From positions 4,066,093-4,130,092 of the forward strand of contig CM068590.1 of NCBI GenBank assembly GCA_035048485.1: a stretch of 64,000 nucleotides of DNA. The letters run 5' to 3'. Of this stretch, positions 21,105-31,872 are shown in pieces (position 1 is the first letter of the stretch; each line of letters opens with the position of its first letter). This DNA comes from Pteria penguin (lineage: Eukaryota; Mollusca; Bivalvia; Pterioida; Pteriidae). The notes beneath the pieces were generated by a model, which saw only the letters and a program-made list of their open reading frames with translations, did not search any database and was not told where the DNA came from. The position numbers were made by a program, and so were the translations under genes.

Positions 21105-22150
21105 ATCTGGTATGACCACCCTTGTTTGCTAACACAGCACGATTTGTACTTGCATGCCATTCGCGTAACGTCTGATGACGTTTGGGGCTAGTTTATTTCA
21201 TTCTGCTATAAGAACATTGTGTAGCTCCTGAATGGGCAATGGATGTCGCATGTCCGCTTTTCTACCCAATAAATCCTATATGTGCTGGCTCAGATTGAGA
21301 TCATGGCTATTAGCTGGCCTTAGGAAGATGTTAACGTTATTTCGTTGAAGGTAGCGTTGAGTAAGTCGCGCAGTATGCGGGCGAGCATTATCGTGTTGTA
21401 AGGTGACCCCCTAGTGCATATCTCTGGAGGATGAAGATAACTTCTTCTGGAATTAGAATCTGATTAGTATAGGCCTGTACATTTAAAGTACCATTTACTA
21501 CTACAAATGCGCGTTTTTCCGCTACCCATGATTCCACCCCATATCACAACGCTGCCACCACCAAACATGTTTCTTTGAAGGACATGTGTCAGTATATCAT
21601 TCTCCTTGTCGACGCTAAACCCTGGCTCGACCATCATGACTAAGGTTAAACCTTGATTCGTCAGTAAAGAAAATGTTATTCCAGTCATTCCTCTTAAAAC
21701 GTTAATTAAAAATGTCTACACCAGTTAACGCGAGTATTGCGATGAAAAGGCGTCAGAATCTGTCCGAAGTATGGCTGTAAGCTCGTATCGGCCTATTTCT
21801 AGCCCTTAACATATTACGTGTATAGTGTGTGCGTTGGCACCACAACGTTTGGCCGTAACTGTTGCTGGCAAATGACGTTGACAGAGATGCGTCAACGCTA
21901 TGCATGATCATAACGGTCATCGCGGACCGTAGTTGCACGTGGTCTACCTTATCGAGAACGATTTTTGCCAGTCAGTATTCATTGAAGAACTTACAAAATT
22001 ATGCTCTTTCTCGTGCAACCAAATGCCGTGCTAACAATGGTCACTGTATATATCCTGTAGATAGTTATGTCACTATTGCTCATGCATAATTGTGCAAAAA
22101 TGATGGACTTGTAAAATATGTTGACTACTTCCAAAACACTCTGTATCCAC
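21105..22150 (-). pseudogene. Decayed Tc1-family transposase
   Basis: The reading runs down the minus strand through several frameshifts and stops. An N-terminal DNA-binding remnant (RVNWCRHF just before the catalytic part, about 21740) is followed by the first catalytic Asp in NNIFFTDESRF near 21670 and the core FGGGSVVIWGG. The second Asp is in LQHDNARPHTAR near 21390. The third acidic position, normally E in the NPxEHxWDLL box, reads LSQH followed by a stop. Catalytic E is therefore Q and the next Trp codon is a stop, so the copy cannot be active. Its terminal inverted repeats were not identified. It sits inside the centre of the foldback-like structure. Confidence 0.8.
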
Positions 22151-22676
22151 AACTCTTCGGCCACTTAGTCTTTATGACTTGGCCTTATTCGCTGCGTTAA
22201 TTTAACCAGCAGTTGTGGATTTTACGGAGAAACACATAGAAAATGACACGAATGTTTTGATTTCTCAGTATCTGTGGTACCGATATAACCGGACGACCAA
22301 TTCCTTTGTGGAAGCCCATCGGTTAGAATGGTTAACTGATCTGTAGACCAAAGCAAGCATCTGCTAACATAAATTTAAATTGGAAGTTCAGATTATAGTT
22401 GTGGAGGTTAAAAATAACAATGACAAGAGGAAATTCCTTCATCTTCTTTTACGTATATAACATACACATATATTGCGTGTATTTCAGCAGTTACGTTAAG
22501 TACGAAACACCAGGTCGAGTTATACCCAAGACTGTGTATAACTACTTCAATCCCATTCTTCTTCTTCTTCTTTAGCGAAAATGATGTGGACGGCTAGTAG
22601 GAACGTGGTGTATTTTACACTGTGTACATTGGTTGTATCTGATATACCTAAGTCTCTCCGTTACATTTGTCAGAGA

Positions 22677-22854
22677 GGGGCAGGCTTGGTGTAGTGGTTA
22701 AGCGCTTGGCTTGCGGTGCCGACGATCCGGGTTCGATTCCCGGGTTGCGCCACTATGTTTAAAAGATTAGTAACCTCCTGCTTCCATGTCGCGATATAAC
22801 TGAAATATTGTTGAAAGCGACGTAAAACACCAATCAAACAACCAACCAACCAAC
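22677..22854 (+). mobile_element. tRNA-derived SINE in right arm
   Basis: Head: A-box TGGTGTAGTGG at 22687-22697 and a perfect B-box GGTTCGATTCC at 22730-22740. The body has CCATGTCGCGATATAACTG and GAAAGCGACGTAAAACACC, and the tail is (CAAC)n at 22838-22853. This layout matches V-type SINEs known from molluscs. It is not a functional tRNA gene because the SINE body follows the tRNA-like head directly. Confidence 0.8.
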
Positions 22855-23127
22855 ATTTGTTAGAAAAGAAAATTAAAAGTATAGGTATACAATTGGCAAA
22901 ATACTATTCATTGTAGGCCACGATTTAACCTTTAACGATTTAAGAAATTATACGAGCTCCCAAGGCTTCGTCCCCAGGTCCCCCTACTAGGGTTTTTTCC
23001 TGGATTCACTAGACACCACAAAGCAGTCCCAGACGCATTGCCTTCACATGTGTATTTTTGCTTAAAAATTGCGCTCCGCCACATTATCATCACTTCCTGG
23101 ATTCGCCCCTGGTACTTACGGCATATT

Positions 23128-23697
23128 ATGTCGTACGTACGACTTTTCATCTCGTACGTACGACTTAGTATCTTGTACGTACGACTTAGTATGTCGTACG
23201 TACGACTTAGTATCTCGTACGTACGACTTAGTATCTCGTACGTACGACTTAGTATCTCGTACGTACGACTTATCATCTCGTACGTACGACTTAGTATCTT
23301 GTACGTACGACTTAGTATGTCGTACGTACGACTTAGTATCTCGTACGTACGACTTAGTATGTCGTACGTACGACTTAGTATCTCGTACGTACGACTTAGT
23401 ATCTCGTACGTACGACTTAGTATCTCGTACGTACGACTTAGTATCTCGTACGTACGACTTAGTATCTCGTACGTACGACTTAGTTTGTCGTACGTACGAC
23501 TTAGTATCTCGTACGTACGACTTAGTATGTCGTACGTACGACTTAGTATCTCGTACGTACGACTTAGTATCTCGTACGTACGACTTAGTATCTCGTACGT
23601 ACGACTTAGTATCTCGTACGTACGACTTAGTTTGTCGTACGTACGACTTATTATCTCGTACGTACGACTTAGTATATCGTACGTATGACTTAGCATC
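23128..23697. repeat. Palindromic 21-bp satellite, right block
   Basis: About 27 copies of the 21-bp unit, inverted relative to the left and central blocks (CTTAGTATCTCGTACGTACG). The period of 21 leaves all six frames open, giving false repeat proteins such as SYVRDTK and RTYDLVS heptads. Confidence 0.95.
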
Positions 23698-23759
23698 CAA
23701 ACACAAATTTTCACTTTGGCAGCAATACGCTTCCGTACTTCCGTAATAAATAGATAAAG

Positions 23760-24100
23760 CACAAACAAAAAAAAAAAAAAGAAAGAAAACAAAACCAAAA
23801 ACGAAAAAAAAAAAAACAAACAAACAAACAAACAAACAAACAAAAAAAAAAACAAACAAAAAAAAAGATGCCGAAAAACAAAAACAATAAATCACTCAGA
23901 AAATAAATATAAATGTAGAAAATGAAAAATCAAAAATAAAAAAGGGCATATGGGCCTATATAGCTTACCAATCGAAAAAATAAATACACAAACAAACCCC
24001 CCCCCCCCCCCCAAAATAAGAAAAAAGAAAGGAAAGGGAAAAAAGAATTAAAAAAACCCCTAGAAATTCTATTCCAGAAATCAGCCATTTTGCGGGAACA
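23760..24100. repeat. A-rich/CAAA-rich low-complexity tract
   Basis: Poly-A, (CAAA)n at about 23815-23870 and a C run at about 23997-24014. No gene. Confidence 0.8.
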
Positions 24101-24840
24101 GTTATTGTTCTGCAGACTAAAATTTGATTGGCGAATGATATTGTTTACCATTATATTTATGACGTCATAATAAAAAAAAAAATGATTGTCTCTGGCGTCA
24201 TTATGTGGGAACAAGAGAAAATGAAAAATTCAGATTAACAATGGAATCTGGATATTAGAAACAAAAGTTGGAGTGACTAAGATTAATCCATGTAATGAAG
24301 CTTGAAGATATCATATGCATATTAGTATATTTCGTATTTTATGTTTACATTAACATTATTTAACACTATAGCCAGAAGTGTCATATTTCGGAAGAAGAAA
24401 AATGCAATGGAACATTTTTTTTTTTCTAGTGGCACTTGCAATCACTTTCTCTAGAATACACCAATCCAATTTCTCAGTTAAAACGGGACATTTAGCAGAC
24501 TATTGCTTGTTATCCCTGTGATGTCATGATATAATGTCCTACATAATATGACGTCATAACAATGAAATTTAGAGCTACATGCTGTGTCATTTATGACAAA
24601 TAGCTCAGTGTAATGCATTTCATTGAATTATTATACTAGTTAGCGTCTACATTGATGACGGACTTTGGGCGATATAGTGCCAACACCTGCGTATTTATGA
24701 CGAAATAAATATCAGTTTTTTATAAATATATTTATTATGTTTTTGTTCTATTATAATGATTTGTGGTTTTTACTGAACTAACAATTTATTACCGATCTGT
24801 TTTTCTTGATAAAGGCCGAGTGGCCGAAATGTACGAAGTT
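24101..24840. other. Junction region before unit 2
   Basis: Single-copy AT-rich sequence. 24460-24515 and 24790-24900 match 63700-63800 at the junction between units 2 and 3. No gene seen. Confidence 0.5.
24805..24829 (+). other. Hammerhead-like core motif, degenerate
   Basis: TTGATAAA followed by GGCC-GAGT-GGCC and GAAA resembles the CUGANGA / stem II / GAAA core of hammerhead ribozymes found in some retroelement ends. Two conserved core bases differ (C to T, G to A), and no clear stem I/III with the cleavage site was found. A related copy is at 63742-63766. Confidence 0.2.
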
Positions 24841-25237
24841 TTTTTTTCTCTTATAAACTAGTGTCAATGTTATGAGCTTAACTGTATGCAACAATGCGCC
24901 CCCCTCCCCCCGCCCCCACACACTTTATGGCGTAAATAAATTGTCCTTCTTTAATAGTAGAACGTGATCACGACCGTTGGGGTTTTTATTTTCTTTCTTT
25001 CTTTCTTTCTTGCTTGCTTTTCAATATTCAGAAAAGTTGTGACCCTTTCGGGATATGCAACTCAAAGATGCTATATAACTTGAAATCGTACATATCGCAT
25101 CATAATAAATATGCACTGCAAAAAGTATTATCTTATGAAGGAAAAAAGGGTCATTTACAATAACAAAAATACATAACTGATTGTGCTCTATAATGCGTCC
25201 CGACTCAATGTCTTCATGCTGCATAGAAATCTTTGAA

Positions 25238-25391
25238 TTACGTCGCACATGAATGACGTACGGGCTCAAATTGAATTCAAACAATGAAAGCGCTTTCTTT
25301 AAGGTTATGCATTTCAAAGACCAATTAAATGGATGCTTTCGACTCGCATCATGGTAACCATGTACAGTTAATGCCACAATAAGATTAGCCG
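25238..25391 (-). other. Unit-2 copy of the candidate orphan exon, frame broken
   Basis: The same T-tract plus CTACAG acceptor (ending at 25392) and the start ANLIVALTVHGYHDA are kept. One base is missing after HPF relative to unit 1, changing the frame, so this copy would not make the same C-terminus. Confidence 0.25.
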
Positions 25392-25757
25392 CTGTAGAAA
25401 AAAAAAAAGAAAACACATTGATAGAATAAACAATTTGATCTTTCCCTATAAATATTTACACGTGTCGTTTATTGCGACTTTATTCTTACAGGGGGAATTT
25501 AACATTATTGAAGACATTTTGATGTGGTAATTTATAAGTGGTTATATTCTGATGGTGAATGCAGGATTGAAATGATTGAAAGGGGATATAATGCTTTCAT
25601 TAACATTATTTCCATACCCATGATCGTCTAAAAAATCCAGACGGACAAGCAAAGGTACCTAACGGTGTCAAATAATCAAAACATAAGAAGTGAATACCCG
25701 GTATGAGGAACGTGTATTTGGTGACAAATTTAATCACAGATAAGTAATCACATCTTA

Positions 25758-26395
25758 TCTAGAGAGTAACTCAATGTTGGATGGTGTTGATTTTAACCGT
25801 GATTGATTGACTGATCAGTCGATTCATTATCATTATACGTCACTTCAGGTTAATTACATGTATATCATTAGTGACAGCACCTTCCTGATGCATTGCATAG
25901 ACATTTCATAGCTTTGCAATGGACCATCCGAAGCAGTGAGGGATCTTTTACGCGCCACGCCTACCATGACACGGGACTTCGGATTTTAATGTCTCATCAA
26001 AAGGACAGGACACCGGTGCACAAATGGCGAAAGTCGAACCCAGGCTTCACATTCACAAGCCTACCACCTCATCCACTGCGCTGCATCGGTTCTTGTTAAT
26101 ATTTAACAGCGACACACAAAATTGCGTTTCTAATTAACATTTAAGACAAATGGAAGATCCCGATACCGTAAAAATTACCGAATTGTGCGAAATGTCAGAT
26201 TTGTATTTTCGCAAAATCTACTCCAGCAGAAATAACTATGTTTACAGTACTTGACGTCACTTTAAAAGCAGTATAAATTCACACCTCAGAAAAAAGAAAC
26301 TCGCCTCTAAGAAAACAAACAAAAAAAAAAAAAAAAAAAAAGAACAAAAAACAAAGAAACAAACAAAAATATTTCGCTGTCCAGCGATGTTAATT
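25758..26395. mobile_element. Unit-2-specific insertion with degraded GATT-tailed SINE
   Basis: Absent from unit 1 at about 1690. 25785-26095 reads, on the minus strand, as a diverged relative of the SINE at 5354: GATT-type tail at the left, AAAAGATCCCTCACTGCTTCGG in the body, and a B-box-like GGGTTCGACTTTCGCC toward the right. The remainder is AT-rich, with an A run at 26321-26341. Confidence 0.5.
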
Positions 26396-27797
26396 GGTAG
26401 CGTGCTTATCTCCGGATCGAACACTCCATGGTACAGCTGGGTGTTTATGCAATACAATAAATTTCATGAAAATATTGTCGGGTAGTTTTATGTGATAACC
26501 ATTTACATACGTAGATGTAGAGGTTTTTCCGCTTGCGGTGTGTGCATTTTGCGTCAGGAGTGATCATCTTTAATATGTTGTGAATTAGATTTCAGTTGAA
26601 CAGTTGAAGTTAATAGTTGAATCCACGCTTTGCGTAACGTGTCAAAGGTCAATGGGGGAAAAGCCCCTTTAGCAAAAGCGATGAAAAAAAAATGTGCCAA
26701 ATTATCAAATCAAACGCTGCAGCATTAAGAAAACAATATTATAACCCTGTAGAGGTTAGTATAAATAATAATTTTAAATAGATTTTAGGTTAGTTTTATT
26801 AAATGTAATATAGATATGTAGATTTAATGTAGTACCACTGTCAAAGTAGCCAGTGACAGTGTCAACATTACATGTGGGCCGGTATGAACATTTGTATCAA
26901 TGAATTATAACATTGGATATTGTTATAACGGTAGGTCCCATTTACTTTGAAAGAGGTTACAACATGCTTTAAGGAAGTCACAGGAAGGAAAGGCGGAAAA
27001 TAGAAGTGTATACATGTGTTGGTGTGTGGGGGAAATGGGGGCGGGGAGGGTGTGCAATGACATTAATGTTTTTGGTTAAAATTCCAAATGAATTAGGGAC
27101 TCTGGGTTTTCCCATGTTGAAACCAACTTCTGGATTTTTGTATTATCTCACAATGGTATTAAATATGTACACTACCGGAGAGGGAACGGTAATGTGAGAT
27201 GCATTTGCTTGAGCATGATGAATACCAAAACACCATACCCATGCTTTATGAATTTTATGAGCAAGCTAAGAGTTATTTGGTTTAAAATGAAATTTCATGT
27301 TATCATTTTTTACACATTTTCACAGTCTGGTGATGGGTATGTCTTGGAAATGAAACTTACTCACAAAGTAAAAGAAAAATACAAATTGAAAATATTTGTT
27401 GAAGCGACACGGGCAATGACTGTCCTTAAACCTTTTAAACATTTGGAAAAATGATTAGAAAGTCAAGTTCTATACTGGAATACATAACTAATACACTCCA
27501 GTCGTTTAATGATATTTTAGAGTATTGCAGGGTACGGTTACGCGTATGAAACAATGGAAAGGGCCAAATTGTTTGCACAACCCACTAAACTATAGAAGAG
27601 TGGTTTGAAAATTTGATACTATGTTACTTCGTTTTAAATTGACCCTGAAACTTAATCCTGTTTTAACGAAGTTGCGCCTCCTTTTTGAAGTTCTTGTAGG
27701 CAGGTTTGAAATTTCTACCACACTGGCATCTACTATATTGTATTTTGACTACATTGGTAAAAGTTTTTCTCAAACTATATATAGGTAATTTTGTTTT
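26396..27797. other. Duplicated non-coding stretch of unit 2
   Basis: Collinear with 1690-3065 in unit 1. Short frames at 27006 and 27194 are duplicates of unit-1 frames with no domain. No gene supported. Confidence 0.5.
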
Positions 27798-27858
27798 ATT
27801 GTATAGCTTCATGGTGACTTCTGCCACATAACTGAGCCAGTAACTCCTCTTTTTTTTT
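27798..27858 (+). mobile_element. Extreme 3' end of the retroelement seen at 3461-4671
   Basis: About 60 bp containing GGTGACTTCTGCCACATAAC and CAGTAACTCCTC followed by a T run, identical apart from isolated changes to the reverse complement of 3465-3520. It is missing from the same place in unit 1 (about 3068). It is a very short 5'-truncated insertion. Confidence 0.6.
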
Positions 27859-29352
27859 AATTCCCTAAAGATGTAGTATGGTCAAATCTGCTTAAGTAAT
27901 TCAAAGGCTGTGTCAACATTTTGCGACGTCATTTTTCCATGCGACCCTTGAGTCAAAAGTCGTTATTCACATAAATGTGTTTTATTGCGTCCCGATTGAT
28001 TCCATGGTATCACATGGAACCAATAAAATAATGACAAGATACACCAACTTTGGAATATTTAAACAGTTTTTGTCTGGAGTTTGTATGGAGACACGGAATT
28101 GCAAAAACCTGACATCGTGAAAACGGGTTTTCATTATCGAAAAACTATCACAAATACCATATAAATGTCATAGGTTTACTTCCATTTATTCATCAATAAC
28201 AATATAAGAGTTAACTACCAGAATACATGTAAATTCAAATACAATTACAATATTACTTGAATATAGTGTGATACATATATTTAATTATATGACTTGAATA
28301 TCTGATCTCATATATTACGATCATAATTATCTTATGTTAAGCCAATAAATGTTTGGCATAAATTTTTGAGAAAAAAACGTTTAATTCTGTATCCCTTACT
28401 CATGTATATACTTACTTGTATATGATTCAGCCATAAAAACAATTGTTGGAAACACCAGAAAAAAGGTGTAAGATTTATTTAGATTTTGCAACTGACACTA
28501 CAACCATCTTGAAGTATGTAGAAATGCATTGATTGAAAAGAGAACTATTTACTTTCTTATAATTAACTTGTGCACAATAATTTCCCATGAATTTGCTCAT
28601 ATATAATTTGGTCAGTATATATCTGAATAATTGCAATTAAAGAATTAAAACTGATCATAATTTTGTTCTGCAAGAACTGAATTTATACATTATACATGTA
28701 ATTGTAAATTGACTTTTAACTTTTGTGAAACTCGTAGATAGCGAAACCATCAGAATACAAGACTGGCACTTTTTCCAATTAACCATCTGTACTAATCATT
28801 ACTACGTTTTGCATTTCTACAAAAAATCAGAATCTTCATTAAAGGAGCTCGAGATTTGAATAGAAAAACTTTTTAAAAAGGAGATTATTATAAACAAACA
28901 AAGAGTAAAATATTGTATTAAACACTACACTGCCTTTTTCATGTTGAAATTTCGCGAGATTTTTAACTGGTGAAGATGCAGATGTCTATACACTTCATAA
29001 TAATATACACAATAAAGGTAAAACTTATAGTATAACAACAGCAAGATAAATCCTAAATAAAGGCTAGTTAGCAACACTCTGCACTTGGTATGCACTAACA
29101 TCATCCTGAACAACAGCATAATTGTCGTCCTTTTCATATGGGGTTAATGATACTATTTCACAAACGCTTAGATGATCCAGATTCGTGATTTGTTATGAGG
29201 TATACTACTCGAGATTTATCTTCAATTTCTAAGTAAAATCTTATTTTTTAATCTTTTGTTTACCAAGACTATTTTGTTCAAAGAGAAAATATTGAAATAT
29301 ATATAATCTATGCATAAGTCTTCATTGAATTCAAATGCGGATTTGAAAATGT
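27859..29352. other. Duplicated non-coding stretch of unit 2
   Basis: Matches 3068-3460 joined to 4672-5353 of unit 1, plus a unit-2-only segment at about 28840-29280. The frame at 28925 lies in that private segment and has no recognisable domain. Confidence 0.5.
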
Positions 29353-29609
29353 TTATATTGATTGATTGATTGATTGATTATTGTTTAACGTCACACCACC
29401 AATATTTCGTGTGTATAGTGACAGCATCTGCCTGATGCGGGGCATACACACTTTGACCTTTGCAAGGGACCCTCCCGAAGCATTGAGGGATCTTTAACGG
29501 GCCTCGGTTTTTACTGTTTCATCTGAAGGACGGAACACCAGCATAACCAGAGCGGGACTGGAACCCCGGCCTCCTGATTAGGAGGCGAGCGCGATACCAC
29601 TAGGCACAT
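29353..29609 (-). mobile_element. tRNA-derived SINE with (GATT)n tail, unit 2
   Basis: Copy of the SINE at 5354-5618 in the same place within the duplication. It has more GATT units in the tail and a deletion of about 20 bp after GGGATCTTTAACG. Confidence 0.7.
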
Positions 29610-29619
29610 ATTTGACTGA

Positions 29620-31666
29620 AAATTTGCATTATTGCTTAAGATAAAACCAAAGTCATATCCCATTATCCATTCGAAATGTCTTCAACCTCTCCTTATTAAA
29701 GGATCGGGAATTAACTCTACGCATACATGTAAAGGCGGTTACCCCATTGCTCTTGCCATATTTCAGGACGTCATATAATGGCGTCATTCTTTGTATCGAC
29801 ACCAGCGTTAAAACGTAAATCTAGATATACATCATTCAAGGTTTTCAAGCGTGGTATTACAAACACCAATAAAACTCAGATGTGTATGGAATCTTTAAAG
29901 ATCCAAAGATGTTAACCTGTAGTTATTGAAGTCTTTGATGTATGTGTCTGTAACTGTTAGGCTAAAACGCAACATTTTCAGTGGTAGAAAACATGCCACA
30001 CTTGAGATATGGATATGTCAAAAAGCTTACATATGACAATTTATAACCAATGTCATCAAACGAATTGACTATAGATGACAATGGGGCTGATATAGATGGA
30101 ATTTCTTTGTTAGAAACAGTACAGGATATACGTCAGTCTGTTTGCATTCGTATCAAAAGTTACATATTTTCCTTTATTCATTTTTTTATTTCATATCATA
30201 TATTTTTGTTTTATTTCATTTTCTGTTTCTTTTACTTTTTCTTTTCTTTTCTTTTGATTTGTTTGTTTGTTTCTTTCTTTGTTTTTTATCTTATCGGTAA
30301 ACCCCCCTTCAGCACGTTGATTGTGACGCACACGATCCTGGATCCCGGATAATGGGCCACCTGTTGTTCGCATTCTGCCTTAATTCCTGGAGACAACAAG
30401 AGCGAGATTAAACATGTTTTGTTGTTATTCAAACATCTGAAAATCCTTCACCGACTATGTCAGAAGCACGTGAATGCAAAATCAACTAACAAACAATAGC
30501 CATCGATTAAGATTAATATCTATTCACGGTGGGCATTAAAAACATATATTCATTGATAGCATAATAATTAATATAATCATTAATCATAATAAAGAATATT
30601 AAAAATCTAGGGTTTGAACAGTGCTTTGCGGTTACTTCAAAATAGCATGTTAAGTAAGACAGGCGTTATAATAATTTTTACTAGAAAAGTTGCATGATAT
30701 TTAATGATTAACATATCATAAACAATAACACTGAGGTAAAATGTACTAATATGTTTACACTGTCATTGGAATAAAAGAAGGATGACTCTTGAAAAAAGTA
30801 AAAATGAAAAATGGACATAGATACAACTCATATAGATATAATTCATATGCAATCCGGAAATATTTCAAAAACTGCGGGTGGGGGGGGGGGGGGGTTGCAT
30901 TCTCGAATGACTACTGTTTAACACAATTGGGTAAAATTTTCCGACCACGAGGGGGAGAGGGAAGACGGGGTTACGGGGGTAACAAACCCACCGCCTACCA
31001 TCATCCCCATCCCACTCCTCTAGTCTGAAAATGTACTGAAGACGCATAATTTGACAACCTGAAATAAATGATTGAATAATGAATAAACAAGGATGAGGGA
31101 CACACATTACTAAATATGAATTGAACCCTGGGTAAAGGGAATATCTTATAACTACAAAGCAAACATTTCCTTAATAAGGTGTTTGTCCTGATCAAATCTA
31201 GATTTTGTTCTTACTTTCGGTTTACCTTGCTGACGTATCAGTGGCTCATAGCATTGATGACACACAAACTAGGAGCAAATATATAATGTAGATAAGTTGA
31301 TAATATTGCTGATAGAGCTTTACGTTATAGGTACGAGTAAAGGCCGCCATATGTTTACATAAGACCAAATGATAAAAATGAAGAAGAGTATTCACGTATT
31401 AAATTTCATCTGTTTTTTTAAAGTCCAGTATCAAGGTATTAATTTGGCTATTAGGGCTATTCCATTCTGATAATCTGTAGTGGTAGATGGTATATGTATG
31501 TTTAGAAGATACCATTTAATTCTTAAGTGGTGTTTGCAAATTTGGATAGATTCTAAAATTCAAAACAAGCTTACGGCAAATAATTTTGTCGTCATATCCC
31601 GCCTCCTCCCCTTTCCGCTTTTCCGATTTAGTGATATAAAAGTAAGAACAGAGGAAAGATCTGTGC

Positions 31667-31668
<2 letters not shown>
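29620..31668. other. Duplicated non-coding stretch of unit 2
   Basis: Collinear with 5630-7650 in unit 1. It has a T-rich patch at 30170-30290 and a G run at 30879-30895. No gene supported. Confidence 0.5.

Positions 31669-31706
<38 letters not shown>
31669..31706. repeat. (GA)n microsatellite
   Basis: About 19 GA units, against only about 6 at the same place in unit 1 (7651-7665), so this microsatellite also grew in unit 2. Confidence 0.95.
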
Positions 31707-31714
<8 letters not shown>

Positions 31715-31766
31715 CAGAGGGACACTCGTTAATTTTAGAACAATGTAAGAAAGATACAAGATTTAT

Positions 31767-31842
31767 CAGTGGCGGATCCAGGATTTCCAAAAGGGAAGGG
31801 GAGCATATTTGTATTAGCCAAACTACTCAGCTATTTTGGTTC
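31767..31842 (+). mobile_element. One-ended DNA-transposon terminus CAGTGGCGGATCCAGG, unit 2
   Basis: Same arrangement as 7725-7800: a single terminus about 105 bp before the 73-bp satellite. Confidence 0.5.
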
Positions 31843-31872
31843 CAAATCTTACTCTCTTCCTAATCTAGCTTC

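Larger units (their letters stand above)
19570..23697. mobile_element. 4.1-kb foldback-like inverted-repeat structure
   Basis: The left arm (19570-20429) and right arm (22641-23697) are inverted copies. Each has, from outside in, an array of the palindromic 21-mer, about 200 bp with CCAGGAAGTGATGATAATGT, and a SINE, ending in GACAAATGTAACGGAGAGAC. The right arm is longer because it has more 21-mers. The 2.2-kb centre holds a third 21-mer block and a dead Tc1 transposase. Long terminal inverted repeats made partly of tandem repeats are typical of foldback elements. An inverted duplication of host DNA is the alternative. No target-site duplication was confirmed. Confidence 0.6.

Noticed and set aside
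22681..22755. Free-standing tRNA gene suggested by A- and B-boxes
   Set aside because: The tRNA-like head runs into a SINE body with a CAAC tail and has an inverted twin at 20215-20393; no clean acceptor stem or terminator.
19447..23895. Long repeat proteins (SYVRDTK, RTYDLVS heptads) up to about 300 codons on both strands
   Set aside because: The 21-bp unit is a multiple of 3 without stops in any frame, so all six frames are open at once; no conservation specific to one frame.
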